In this document: piece by piece, positions 7,657-16,020 of the stretch
Layout: the number at the start of each line of letters is the position of its first letter
Numbering within the stretch: position 1 is the first letter of the stretch
DNA from: JBDKTH01 sp964558295
Lineage (GTDB): Bacteria > Planctomycetota > Planctomycetia > Pirellulales > Thermoguttaceae
Assembly (NCBI GenBank): GCA_964558295.1
Contig: CAZLDQ010000072.1
Span: 1-24,507, forward strand
Direction of reading: 5' to 3'
Length of the DNA stretch: 24,507 bases
Translations under genes and position numbers: made by a program
Notes under the pieces: generated by a model
Databases searched by the model: none
The model's input: the letters and a program-made list of their open reading frames with translations, nothing else
Told to the model about the DNA's origin: nothing

Positions 7657-8841
7657 TCAAACAACTCGGCAGATCACACACTTCAAATACTCCCCTTCTG
7701 GACAGGTGAGCATCACGGGGTGATCGGGTGCCGCACCACGCACCTCGAGCAGTTGCAGATCACGGCCGGTCTGCTGCCCCACACCCAATAGCATCTCAAG
7801 AAAGTCTTCGGGAGTCACGTGTCCGGAGCAACTGCAGGTTACGAGAATCCCACCTGGTTCGAGCAACTCCACTCCCAGCCGATTCAGCCAATGATAGGCG
7901 CGGAGCGCCTCGTCAACGCTTCGCCGTTTTCCGGCAAACTTGGGAGGATCGAGCACAATTCCGCCGTACTGCTGGCCGGAGGATACGCGAGCTTCGAGCC
8001 ACTCGAACGCATCAGCCGCTTCAAACCGAACATTTCCCAGCCCGTTCAATTCAGCATTCGCCTGGGCTAGCTCCAGCGCCTTGCGGCTGGCATCGATGCC
8101 GAGCACATCCCTTGCTCCACCCAGGGCCGAAGCCGCAAGGCTGAACCCCCCCGAATAGCAGAACACGTCGAGAACAGTCCGCCCTCGCATATACTTCGCG
8201 GCCGCGCGACGATTCTCGCGTTGATCGAGATAGAATCCGGTCTTCTGCCCTTCATTCAAATCGACGTAATAGCGCACTCCTTGATCGGCGATTACCACGG
8301 GCCCCTCAGGGGCTTTGCCCCAGGCGAATCCTTCGGTCAATTCCAGCCCTTCGGCTCGGCTCACGGCCGGGTCAGTGCGCACCAGGATTCCCTGCGGCTG
8401 TACCAACTCAGCCAGGAGGTCCAGGATCATCGGCAAACGCACGGCGATGGCCATGGAAGTAACCTGCACCACGAGGTAGTCGGCGTAGCGATCGACAATC
8501 AGGCCGCTCAGTCGGTCCCCCTCGCTGAAGACGAGGCGGACAGCCCCCTGCGGATCATCGTAACCCAGCACGTTGCGCAACTGCACGGCAGACTGCAGCC
8601 GGCCTCGCCAAAAGACGTCATCCAAGGCTTCGGTCGAACGCCACGTATAGAGTCGCACCCGGATCCGACTCTGGCTATTGAACACTCCACGAGCGATAAA
8701 CTTGCCTTTATCCGACAGCAAATCGACAACATCGCCGTCAGACGGCGTCCCTTCAACCCGTTCGACGGCCGAATCAAGGACCCATGGATGCCGGCCGTAA
8801 AAGGGCCGGGCTTTGCGAGGTTTGAGAATGACTTGTGCCAA
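7657..8841 (-). CDS. rlmI: RlmI-type 23S rRNA (cytosine-C5) methyltransferase
   Basis: 394 residues, the usual length. It opens with a PUA-like RNA-binding domain (VILKPRKARPFYGRHPWVLDSAV, about 4-26). A central region typical of the YccW family follows (RLVFSEGDRLSGLIVDRYAD). The Rossmann methyltransferase domain has DVFCYSGGFSLAA (225-237) and GIDASRKALELAQANAELNG. LDPPKFA (297-303) is present, and TCSCS (335-339) carries the cysteine expected for m5C chemistry. In E. coli the target is C1962 of 23S rRNA; the same target is inferred. The start is TTG, with GGAAGGA about 7 nt upstream. It lies 83 nt after hslU on the same strand and may be cotranscribed. Confidence 0.88.
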   Translation of the reverse strand: MAQVILKPRKARPFYGRHPWVLDSAVERVEGTPSDGDVVDLLSDKGKFIARGVFNSQSRIRVRLYTWRSTEALDDVFWRGRLQSAVQLRNVLGYDDPQGAVRLVFSEGDRLSGLIVDRYADYLVVQVTSMAIAVRLPMILDLLAELVQPQGILVRTDPAVSRAEGLELTEGFAWGKAPEGPVVIADQGVRYYVDLNEGQKTGFYLDQRENRRAAAKYMRGRTVLDVFCYSGGFSLAASALGGARDVLGIDASRKALELAQANAELNGLGNVRFEAADAFEWLEARVSSGQQYGGIVLDPPKFAGKRRSVDEALRAYHWLNRLGVELLEPGGILVTCSCSGHVTPEDFLEMLLGVGQQTGRDLQLLEVRGAAPDHPVMLTCPEGEYLKCVICRVV

Positions 8842-8924
8842 AACGAATCCTTCCCTTCATTGAGCAGACAACGCCTGCTGTTTCGTAAAACGGTCCGCGG
8901 CTTGAAGAACGCAAGGGGCTTTGC

Positions 8925-10262
8925 TCACAGGATGAACTTACTAAGGTCTTCATCCTGAGTCACTTCTTCCAGACGTTTCTGAACGTAAGCCGCATTGATG
9001 ACTACGCGGCCGAGATGCATATCGGGTGCCTCGAAGCTGAGTTCCTCCAGCAGCCGTTCCATGATGGTGTAAAGCCGCCGGGCACCGATATTCTGGGCCG
9101 TCTGGTTCACCTGGTAGGCATAGTTGGCTAAGGCGTCGACCGCATCGGGCTCGAAAACCAACTCTATTCCTTCCGTGCCTAGCAGGGCCGCATATTGCTT
9201 GGTCAAGGCGCCCTTGGGCTCCGTGAGGATGCGGACGAATTCCTCCTTACCCAGGTCGTTCAGTTCCACGCGGATGGGAAAACGCCCTTGCAGTTCGGGC
9301 ATCAAATCGCTCGGCTTAGCCCGGTGAAATGCCCCGGCGGCAATGAACAGGATATGGTCGGTACGAACGAAACCGTAGCGGGTCTGGACGGTAGTACCCT
9401 CGACAATCGGCAGCAGATCACGCTGTACACCTTGACGGGAAACGTCAGGACCATGGACATGCTCGCTGGCGACGATCTTGTCGATCTCGTCGACGAAAAT
9501 GATCCCCATGTTTTCCGCCAACTCGATCGCGTCGGCATGCACCTTGTCCTGGTTGATCAACGCGTCGGTTTCCTGCTCAAAGAGCACGCCGCGGGCCTCG
9601 CGCACAGTCATTTGCCGCCGTGTCGTCTGCTTGGGAAGAATCTTGTCGAACATCGATTGAACATCGATGTCCATTTGCTCCATGCCCAAGCCGCTGAGTA
9701 TCATCGGAGCAGATTTCTTCTCGGTGCTGATCTCCACATGGCGGTCTTCCATTTCACCACTGTTCAACATCGCCCGCATCTTTTCCCGCGTGCGTTCGAA
9801 ACGTTCCGACGACATTGGACTGTCGGCACTGACCTCGAATGCCGGTGGCGGAGGAACAAGCAGATCGAGCAATCGTTCGTCGACGCGCCGACGAGCCTCC
9901 TCCTCGACGGTCTTTCGTTCCCGTTCGCGCACCAAACCGATGGCATTTTCGACCAGTTCCCGAACCATGCTTTCCACGTCCCGGCCGTAGTAGCCGACCT
10001 CGGTATACTTGGTCGCTTCGACCTTGATGAACGGGGCACCGGTCAATTTGGCCAAACGCCGGGCAATCTCCGTCTTTCCAACGCCGGTGGGCCCGATCAT
10101 CAGAATATTTTTCGGAGCGACTTCCGGCCGCATTTCGTCGACCAGATGCTGCCGGCGCCAGCGGTTACGGATGGCAATCGCCACGGCCCGCTTGGCCGCA
10201 TCCTGTCCGACAATATGGCGATCCAATTCGCGGACGATTTCCCGAGGCGTCAACTCTGACAC
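8925..10262 (-). CDS. hslU: ATP-dependent protease ATPase subunit HslU (ClpY)
   Basis: 445 residues, normal for the family. This is the AAA+ unfoldase that feeds substrates into the HslV chamber. Visible parts: N-terminal TPREIVRELDRHIVGQ, Walker A GPTGVGKT (57-64), pore loop GYYG (90-93), an inserted I-domain about 110-240 rich in charged residues, Walker B IIFVDEIDK (254-262), FIAAGAFH (306-313), and the arginine-finger region ELQGRFPIRVEL near Arg327. The C-terminus LSKFIL is the conserved tail that docks into HslV. It begins with GTG, 13 nt before the hslV stop. A strong GGAGGAG inside hslV sits 6-8 nt upstream, which fixes this start and couples the two genes. Confidence 0.96.
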   Translation of the reverse strand: MSELTPREIVRELDRHIVGQDAAKRAVAIAIRNRWRRQHLVDEMRPEVAPKNILMIGPTGVGKTEIARRLAKLTGAPFIKVEATKYTEVGYYGRDVESMVRELVENAIGLVRERERKTVEEEARRRVDERLLDLLVPPPPAFEVSADSPMSSERFERTREKMRAMLNSGEMEDRHVEISTEKKSAPMILSGLGMEQMDIDVQSMFDKILPKQTTRRQMTVREARGVLFEQETDALINQDKVHADAIELAENMGIIFVDEIDKIVASEHVHGPDVSRQGVQRDLLPIVEGTTVQTRYGFVRTDHILFIAAGAFHRAKPSDLMPELQGRFPIRVELNDLGKEEFVRILTEPKGALTKQYAALLGTEGIELVFEPDAVDALANYAYQVNQTAQNIGARRLYTIMERLLEELSFEAPDMHLGRVVINAAYVQKRLEEVTQDEDLSKFIL

Positions 10263-10792
10263 GCCAACTCCTCCACTAGGATATGCGTATTCGTATAGAC
10301 ATCGATCCCGGCGGCAATCTCCAGAGCCGTCCGCACAATCTCTGCGGCACTTAGAGTGGAATGCCCCAACAAGGCCCGGGCAGCGGCCACCGCATAGTTC
10401 CCCCCCGACCCAATCCCCAGTACCCCATCGGTCGGCTGAATCACATCACCGTTACCAGTCAAAAGGAGGGTATGCCGGGCATCGACCACGGCCAGTAAGG
10501 CCTCTAGCCGCCGCAACACGCGATCCGTCCGCCATTCCTTAGCCAACTCCGTGGAGGCCCGCGGCACGTTCCCCGGGAAGTCTTTCAGTTTCGCTTCAAA
10601 ACGTTCTAACAGAGCGAATGCGTCGGCGCTGGCACCGGCGAAACCGGTGAGCACCTTGCCTTCGGCCAAACGGCGAATCTTGATGGCATCGGCTTTCATG
10701 ATCGTCTGACCGACAGTCACTTGGCCATCGCCTCCCATCGCAACCGTGCCGTTGCGCCGCACGGTGAGGATCGTCGTGGAATGGGTTTTCAT
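10250..10792 (-). CDS. hslV: ATP-dependent protease proteolytic subunit HslV (ClpQ)
   Basis: 180 residues from the ATG at 10792. N-terminal nucleophile threonine peptidase, proteasome-beta related. MKTHS then TTILTVRRNG shows a five-residue propeptide, so Thr6 should become the catalytic N-terminal Thr after cleavage. AMGGDGQVTVGQTIMKADAIKIRRL and VLTGFAGASADAFALLERFE are the family core; GIGSGGNYAVAAARAL closes the fold. The frame stays open upstream to a TTG at 10819 and an ATG at 10810, but these would lengthen the propeptide beyond the family norm. The last codons overlap hslU by 13 nt. HslV and HslU together form the cytosolic HslVU protease. Confidence 0.95.
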   Translation of the reverse strand: MKTHSTTILTVRRNGTVAMGGDGQVTVGQTIMKADAIKIRRLAEGKVLTGFAGASADAFALLERFEAKLKDFPGNVPRASTELAKEWRTDRVLRRLEALLAVVDARHTLLLTGNGDVIQPTDGVLGIGSGGNYAVAAARALLGHSTLSAAEIVRTALEIAAGIDVYTNTHILVEELACQS

Positions 10793-10888
10793 GGACTCTC
10801 GCCTAGACATCCACCCCAAATACGGGACAAAAACAAACAGTTATTATCGCCGAAAACCACGCAAAACGCCAGGGGGGGAAGGGCCAAG

Positions 10889-11860
10889 TCATTCGCTCTC
10901 CCCGCTTGCTCTTTGTCGGCAGGCTGGGCACTCTGCCCTCGTGCACGGTTCCACATGGGCGGTAGCGTTTCCCTCCCCCAACACCCGTTCGATCTCTCCT
11001 TCGATCGCCCCTGCGACGGCATGCCCCTGTTCGATGGTCCAGTTTGCGGGTACCACGAGATGGAAATCAACCCAATGGTAACGCCCACTGTGGCGATGCC
11101 GCAGTTTATGGTACGAACAAATGTGGGGGGGGCTGCCATGAGGATCAACATGGGAGTCCAAGAGTCTTGTCAGCAACTCGACATCCTGCTGGTCCTGTCG
11201 GTCCATCAATCGCGAAGCGGATCGCTGCACCAGCGTGAGGGCTGTCCAAGTGATGTACCCACTGATCAGGAAGGCCGTGATCGGGTCAAAGTAGCGCCAA
11301 CCGGTCAGCTTGACCAATCCCAGCCCGAAGAACACGGCGATACTCGTCAGCGCGTCGCTCATCAAATGCCTACCATCAGCCTCGAGGGTTATCGATCCCT
11401 GCTTGCGTCCGGTGCGGATTAGGTGAAGACCAACCCCACCATTGACCAACATCGCCAAGGCCACCAGACCAAGCCCTAGATTCAGCTCCTGTTCCCGGAC
11501 CAGTTCACCACTCCAGGTCGCATCGATAGTACGGACGAAGATGAACAGGGCCGCCAAAAAAATCATGCTGCCCTCAAACATCGCCGAAAGAAACTCGATC
11601 TTGCCGTGGCCGTAGGGGTGCTCTTCATCGGCTGGACTGTGGGCCACGACCAAGGCATAGAAGGCTACGGTCGAAGCCAAGACATTTGCGATACTCTCCA
11701 CCGCATCAGAGAAAATTGCCGCAGAATGCGTAAGGAAGAAGGCAGCGAACTTAAGCGAAAACAGGCCAACGCCTACAACCAGCGAAATGCTGATCGCTTG
11801 GCTTTCCACCGTCGGAATACGGGAAAGCCGTGCCTTGATTCTTGCCCTAAGATTCACCAT
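10889..11860 (-). CDS. Cation diffusion facilitator (CDF) divalent-metal exporter
   Basis: 323 residues with about six membrane helices, then a cytoplasmic C-terminal domain. The metal-site motifs are visible: SDAVES in TM2 and GRHLMSDALTS in TM5 (HxxxD). HPYGHGKIEFLSAMFEG is the FieF/YiiP-type loop after TM2-3. The C-terminal domain contains HSGRYHWVDFHLVVP and ends in CTRAECPAC, a cysteine cluster that could bind metal. Likely exports Zn, Fe or related ions out of the cytoplasm by proton antiport; the metal cannot be decided. ATG at 11860 follows AAGGGA. The gene lies about 95 nt before hslV on the same strand and may head a CDF-hslV-hslU-rlmI transcript. Confidence 0.9.
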   Translation of the reverse strand: MVNLRARIKARLSRIPTVESQAISISLVVGVGLFSLKFAAFFLTHSAAIFSDAVESIANVLASTVAFYALVVAHSPADEEHPYGHGKIEFLSAMFEGSMIFLAALFIFVRTIDATWSGELVREQELNLGLGLVALAMLVNGGVGLHLIRTGRKQGSITLEADGRHLMSDALTSIAVFFGLGLVKLTGWRYFDPITAFLISGYITWTALTLVQRSASRLMDRQDQQDVELLTRLLDSHVDPHGSPPHICSYHKLRHRHSGRYHWVDFHLVVPANWTIEQGHAVAGAIEGEIERVLGEGNATAHVEPCTRAECPACRQRASGESE

Positions 11861-12394
11861 TAATCCCTTATCGTATCCCAGACCATCAGGAAGCTGCTAA
11901 CAAAGCCGTTTCGCCGCGCCACTTGTGCCGCGAATTTAGTGGCTGCTCTGTCATCAGTTCAAATAGGTCATCCATTAGTCTGGCGACCGCCACACCTACG
12001 CCACATCATCCTACAGATAGCGGGTTGCCCCACAGTGGGCGACAACCCATCCCAATCCTACGCACCCCCCCTCCAAAAGCCAGTATCTCCAAAACGTCCC
12101 TGCCATGGTGCCACGAGTGTATCCCACCCCCACTAGCAGGTGACGACAATTTGCATCTGCCACCACTCGTGCACACGAAGCCATTGCGTTCCTTGCCTGG
12201 GGAGACTAGGCTGGTTGACGAGTGTTCCAGGGATTACGCCACTTGCCCATTCGGGGTGGTGGTGTATAGATTAACGGTGACCACGGCGACAGCTTGTCAC
12301 CCTAATTAGATGTGATGGGGATTCATTGGCTGTCAGAAATCAACGTGACTTAGTGTAGTTCACCTCTCCGATTTTGAGACAGGAGGAAGCTTCC
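11861..12394. other. 534-bp intergenic region with inverted repeats, no gene called
   Basis: This is the longest gene-free stretch and lies between the divergent CDF and PEAK/SHD1 genes. Open frames inside it give low-complexity Pro/Ser/His/Thr translations without start signals and are not called. Structure seen: GGGTTG (12022-12027) pairing with CAACCC (12043-12048) plus an inner CCC/GGG; an 11-bp one-bulge inverted repeat (12108-12119 with 12164-12174); a further ACGAGTGT copy at 12218-12225; and GGTGAC (12276-12281) with GTCACC (12296-12301). A weak promoter-like pair TTGCCC-16-TATAGA occurs at 12243-12270. The downstream gene has AGGAGG before its ATG. Confidence 0.5.
12108..12174. repeat. 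Bulged 11-bp inverted repeat with 44-nt spacer
   Basis: GTGCCACGAGTG (12108-12119) pairs with CACTCGTGCAC (12164-12174) over 11 pairs with one bulged C. The ACGAGTG core occurs a third time, direct, at 12218-12224. The three cores are spaced about 50-54 nt apart. It could be regulatory boxes or part of a structured RNA; neither is established. Confidence 0.4.
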
Positions 12395-13413
12395 ATGCGA
12401 CGATCGGGATTGATCCTGGCGACTCTGGTCACGGTCCTGCTGACTGCAGCCGAAGGAGTTCAGGCCTGCAAGTTTCTGGCCAACACTTGCGGCCGTTTCT
12501 GCACACGACGTTGTCAGGTTGATTGTTGTGTGAATGGCACGAACGCTTGTTCAGTTGGGATACCTGTTCCGACTTGCATGCCGTCTTGCTGCACGCCCGC
12601 CGAGAGTGTACCCCTTGCGCCCCCGGATACGTCGGAGCAGCCCCTTAAAACACCGACCGCACCACCGGCTCCCCAAGCCGGTACCGCCCCTTTGCCGGCA
12701 GCCCCGCCGGTGCCTGAGGAGATGGCCCCCAAGGCCACACCTGCCGCTCCAGCCCCACCCGTTGGCCCTGAGGTGCCCCCAGTCGTCACACCACCCAAAG
12801 CGGCTCCCAAGGTAGAAGAGCCTCTCACTACTCCCAAGCCGGAAGCCAAGCCGGAAGCCAAGCCGGAAGCCAAGCCGGAAGCCAAGCCGGAGGCCAAGCC
12901 TGTGGCGAAGCCGGAAGGCAAGACGGAAGCGAANNNNNNNNNNNNNNNNNNNNNNNNNNNNNNNNNNNNNNNNNNNNNNNCCACCCCGACCCCACCCCCC
13001 ACCCCCCGCCTCCCCACCCCCCGGAACCCAACCCGGAACCCAAGCCGGAAGCCAAGCCGGAAGCCAAGCCCGCCGAGAAGCCTGCGGAAAAGACTGACGC
13101 CAAACCAGCAGAGGCTTTGCCTGGCCTGCCCACTGAGCCTGCCGACGGTCCGGTTCCTCCGCCGGTCAAGAAGCCGGCTGCACAACCGGCGCCTCTGGCC
13201 GACCCATTTTCCAGTAATGATGGCGGTTTGCGAATCTGGACCGATGCGACAGGCAAGTATCGGGTCGAAGCCCGGTTCGTGAGGGTGTTGAACGATGATT
13301 CTATCCGACTTCAGAAGGCCGACGGCTGCTATGTCCGTGTGGCGTTATCCCGTCTCTCAGACGTCGACCAGAAGTTCATCCGCAGCCTGTCTCGATCCCT
13401 GGTGATGAACTGA
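12395..13413 (+). CDS. Secreted Cys-rich, PEAK-repeat, SHD1-domain protein (interrupted by assembly gap)
   Basis: ATG at 12395 follows a strong AGGAGG. The N-terminus is a signal peptide (LILATLVTVLLTAAEGVQA). A cysteine-rich segment follows, with about 14 Cys in roughly 48 residues, and then a long Pro/Ala-rich stretch. Next come PEAK tetrapeptide repeats (from 12839) that run into a gap of 47 Ns. After the gap the PEAK pattern resumes, in another frame relative to the written coordinates, and leads to a C-terminal domain LRIWTDATGKYRVEARFVRV...LQKADG..VRVALSRLSDVDQKFI. This matches the SLA1 homology domain 1 (SHD1) common in planctomycetes. Both sides translate as the same repeat, so this is almost certainly one gene. 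The true gap should be a multiple of 3, so 47 is a placeholder or a base is lost nearby. Function unknown. Confidence 0.78.
12839..13068 (+). repeat. 12-bp tandem repeat encoding PEAK, spanning the gap
   Basis: Unit CCGGAAGCCAAG: four exact copies from 12839 to 12886, then four degraded copies up to 12934. After the gap, two variant copies (13021-13044) and two exact copies (13045-13068) follow, then looser units. The Ns at 12934-12980 fall inside the array. The bases just after the gap (12981-13020) are almost pure C with a few A, G and T, and look like poor-quality sequence. Confidence 0.9.
12934..12980. other. Assembly gap (47 Ns)
   Basis: Undetermined bases inside the PEAK repeat array. 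Short tandem repeats often collapse or break assemblies, so the true array may be longer or shorter than shown. Confidence 0.99.
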
Positions 13414-13456
13414 TTGCCTCTCACCCTTCTGGGTTTCTGGTTCCATGAATCGTTTT

Positions 13457-13497
13457 GGCCATCCGGTGCAGCGCTTGGCAAGTTGCACCGGATGGTC
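13457..13497 (+). terminator. Strong hairpin after the SHD1 gene, terminator-like
   Basis: CCATCCGGTGCA (13459-13470) pairs perfectly with TGCACCGGATGG (13484-13495). Two outer pairs (G-C and G-U) extend the stem to 14 pairs. A small inner CTT/AAG stem closes over the loop. It begins 43 nt after the SHD1 stop. No T-run follows, so it is either an atypical terminator or a transcript-end stabiliser. Confidence 0.55.
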
Positions 13498-13607
13498 TGC
13501 CTTTGCAACTCTTGACAAAGATTCGCGGTCAGGGATTACCCGTTGAGAACGTTGTTGATCGAACAGTCCCTCTACCAGTCTCTGCCACAATCCGGTATTC
13601 TGCCAAT

Positions 13608-14192
13608 ATGAGCGACGTAGCCTCTTCTTCGCGAAGCCCCGAATTGATGTCGATTGAGGACACTGCGCTTCTGGTAATCGATGTGCAAGAGAAGCTCTTG
13701 CCTGTCATCGCCGACCATCAGCTTCTAGTGTGGAACGTGCGTCGGTTGATCGATGGAGCCAAGACGCTTGGGCTCGCGGTCGCCGCTACCGAGCAATATC
13801 CTAAAGGACTCGGTCGCACGGTGCCTGAACTGGCCGAACGTCTGGGCGAGATACCGTCAAAACTCAGCTTCAGTTGCACGGGATGTCCGCAGATCTTTCG
13901 TGACTTGAAGGATCAGGGGATCTATAAGCTGCTCCTCTGCGGAGTCGAGACGCATGTCTGCGTCCAGCAGACAGTACTTGATCTTCTGTCCGATGGCTGG
14001 CGCATCTATGTGGCCGTCGATGCAGTTGGTTCCCGACGTATGATCGATCATGATACGGCGCTGCGTCGCATGGAGTCGTCAGGGGCAACGCTCACGACAA
14101 CGGAAGCCTCTCTGTTTGAGTGGTGCCAGATGGCTGGCACACCCCAGTTCAAACAGATTAGCCGTCTGGCAAGGGAAGAACCGCCTGCGTAG
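13608..14192 (+). CDS. Isochorismatase-family cysteine hydrolase
   Basis: 194 residues from the ATG at 13608. The isochorismatase-like fold is clear: TALLVIDVQEKLLPVI with catalytic Asp25, ATEQYPKGLG (60-69), Lys85 in SKLSFSC, and GVETHVCVQQT (112-122) with nucleophile Cys118. This gives the Asp-Lys-Cys triad of the family. It most resembles the short YcaC/ISOC-type hydrolases of unknown substrate, and no siderophore genes are near, so isochorismate is an unlikely substrate. The frame is open back to 13455, but that part crosses the hairpin and is not protein-like. Neither 13608 nor the next ATG (13647) has a good ribosome binding site, so the start is uncertain. The stop lies 7 nt from that of the convergent ABC operon. 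Confidence 0.82.
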   Translation: MSDVASSSRSPELMSIEDTALLVIDVQEKLLPVIADHQLLVWNVRRLIDGAKTLGLAVAATEQYPKGLGRTVPELAERLGEIPSKLSFSCTGCPQIFRDLKDQGIYKLLLCGVETHVCVQQTVLDLLSDGWRIYVAVDAVGSRRMIDHDTALRRMESSGATLTTTEASLFEWCQMAGTPQFKQISRLAREEPPA

Positions 14193-14199
14193 GCTCCTC

Positions 14200-16017
14200 T
14201 CAGAACTCCATCTCCTGAAAAGCGCGAAAACCGATTCGCAAGGGAATGATCGTGACGATTGCGCCCAACAGCAGACTGGCCAAGGTCCCTGCAATCACCC
14301 AGAGTGAGAGCCAGGTTTCTATGCGAATCGGACCGATCATCAAGTGCGAGGCATTGGCCGACTGCGCTCCCAGATAGAAGTGAGTTGGGAGTGCGGTGAG
14401 CAGAACGATCACCAGAATGTAGAGGGTGCTGAGCACGAGGTTCAGGGTTCCGCCGAAGCCAGCAGCAATTCGCGACGGCGATTCTTCGCGCAAATTGGGC
14501 ATCTTGGCGCCCAGTCCCACCGCAATTCCCGACAGGCCCAAGCACAAGATCAGGCACGTCAGCTGATGGCTGGCCAGAATCAGGGAATCCACACGCAGCA
14601 TGAGATCGCTCAGTAGGACCAGCAGCGAGCAGGGAATGATCGAGTTGCCTAGGGCGAAAAGAAACTTCTCCCAAAGCACCGTTTCTCGTTTGACCCCCAC
14701 CAAGCCGAGAACCCAGAAACGGCGTCCTTCGAGGCTGATCATGGGGAAAATGAAACGCGTCGTAAAGGTCGAAAGCAGCAACCCTACGACGGAAACGTTC
14801 AAAAAGCTGATCATGTTGACCCAGCTCGCATAGTACATATCGTACTGAAAGCGGCGGATATTGATGAAGTAGAGGAACAATAGCCCGAAAAAAATCAAGA
14901 ACTGTGACCACTGCACCGGATCGCGGCGGAACAATCGGGAGTCCTTCAGGATCAACAGTCGCACGGAGCGGGGAAGTGCAATCGTCAGGCCATTAACAGC
15001 CGCGTCGAGCCAGGCGATTCGCATCCGTCGATGCAAGGTTTGGCCTCCATGCAGACGACTGTAGCCGGCGCGATAGAGGCGAGCCGAGAGCAAAATGGAC
15101 ACTTGGCGGAGAAACAGGGCGTTCGAAGTCATCAGGACGAGGAACAGCACCGTGTCTTCCCATTCCCGATCCGAGGCGGACAGGAGTCCGGAACTGAGCC
15201 ACCAACTTGGCAACAGCCGCTGCTCGGTGACTCGGAGACGGCCAAGCATCTCCTGGAACCAATCGGCGGTCAGCAGATTATTCTCGACACGTGCAGTCAG
15301 CGACCAACCGATGGCCACCGCCAGTAGAATCACGACCAACGCCACAAAAATCAGCACCAGCAAGCGGCCACGAGGCAGATAGCGCACAACAAAAAGGCAG
15401 GCGATGGCCCCCAGACCGGAGGGCAAGTAGGTAAATGTCACCAAATACGGAATCAGCAACGCGAAGTAGTACCAGGGAGCCGACACAACCAAGCCATAAG
15501 CCAGGAGCATCGGGCTGCCCAGAAGAATAAAGGCCCAGCTGCTCAGGAAGACCGCTTCCTGAAATTTGTGCAAGAAGATCCGCTCAACTCTTGCAGGTAT
15601 TGTCAGCAGAAAGGAAATGTCCGGCGCACGGTACAGCGAGCTGTAGAGGATAATCGCGGAAGAGAACACGAGCATCACCGACAACGACATGAAAAACATG
15701 CTGAAGATGGCGCGCACGGTCTGATCGAACAGGTCGGGCCCTGGGATAGTATCCTCCAAGAATGTGAAGCCATCCGCAAACAGCCAAAACAAGGCTCCCC
15801 ACAACGAGCCGCTCAACAGGATGACCAAGCCCAATCGCAGGCGGGCACGTTCGCACGTCTGACGCAGGAGCGTCGTGAGCATGCGCCAACGCATCCGCCA
15901 GAAGGCGGCAGCCTCGGCCTGGGGCGTAAGAAGCCCGTCGACGGGCTTGCGGCCAGGATTAGTCGTTGGCGTTGGAGTTCCCTCGGAAATCGGACCGGAG
16001 GAGGACATATCCATCAT
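14200..16017 (-). CDS. ABC exporter membrane (permease) subunit
   Basis: 605 residues with many hydrophobic segments (about 12 or more) and a short Pro/Thr-rich cytoplasmic N-terminus. After TM2 it shows a long polytopic pattern with YSSLYRAPDISFLLTIPARVERIFLHKF. This resembles the large putative ABC-exporter permeases in which two half-permeases are fused. RLLILKDSRLFRRDPVQWSQ marks the start of the second half. It starts 3 nt after the stop of the ATPase gene, so it is the membrane partner of that ATPase. The substrate is unknown. Two ATGs are adjacent at 16017 and 16014. Confidence 0.82.
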   Translation of the reverse strand: MMDMSSSGPISEGTPTPTTNPGRKPVDGLLTPQAEAAAFWRMRWRMLTTLLRQTCERARLRLGLVILLSGSLWGALFWLFADGFTFLEDTIPGPDLFDQTVRAIFSMFFMSLSVMLVFSSAIILYSSLYRAPDISFLLTIPARVERIFLHKFQEAVFLSSWAFILLGSPMLLAYGLVVSAPWYYFALLIPYLVTFTYLPSGLGAIACLFVVRYLPRGRLLVLIFVALVVILLAVAIGWSLTARVENNLLTADWFQEMLGRLRVTEQRLLPSWWLSSGLLSASDREWEDTVLFLVLMTSNALFLRQVSILLSARLYRAGYSRLHGGQTLHRRMRIAWLDAAVNGLTIALPRSVRLLILKDSRLFRRDPVQWSQFLIFFGLLFLYFINIRRFQYDMYYASWVNMISFLNVSVVGLLLSTFTTRFIFPMISLEGRRFWVLGLVGVKRETVLWEKFLFALGNSIIPCSLLVLLSDLMLRVDSLILASHQLTCLILCLGLSGIAVGLGAKMPNLREESPSRIAAGFGGTLNLVLSTLYILVIVLLTALPTHFYLGAQSANASHLMIGPIRIETWLSLWVIAGTLASLLLGAIVTIIPLRIGFRAFQEMEF

Positions 16018-16020
16018 TGC

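Noticed and set aside
7647..7669. CCGAGT/ACTCGG six-pair stem at the end of rlmI
   Set aside because: Short stem with an 11-nt loop that overlaps the last rlmI codons; weak as a terminator.
9195..10259. 354-codon open frame on the plus strand opposite hslU
   Set aside because: Its translation is a shadow of hslU codons, with no family motif, and hslU has complete HslU motifs on the other strand.
11923..12309. 128-codon plus frame in the long intergenic region
   Set aside because: Pro/Ser/Thr/His-rich translation, no start signal, no recognisable motif.
12374..12394. Upstream TTG start for the PEAK/SHD1 gene
   Set aside because: It precedes and includes the AGGAGG; the ATG at 12395 is correctly spaced from it and begins a proper signal peptide.
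14048..14911. 287-codon minus-strand frame inside the ABC permease gene
   Set aside because: Out of frame with the permease; composition is Arg/Ser/Pro shadow sequence and there is no start signal.
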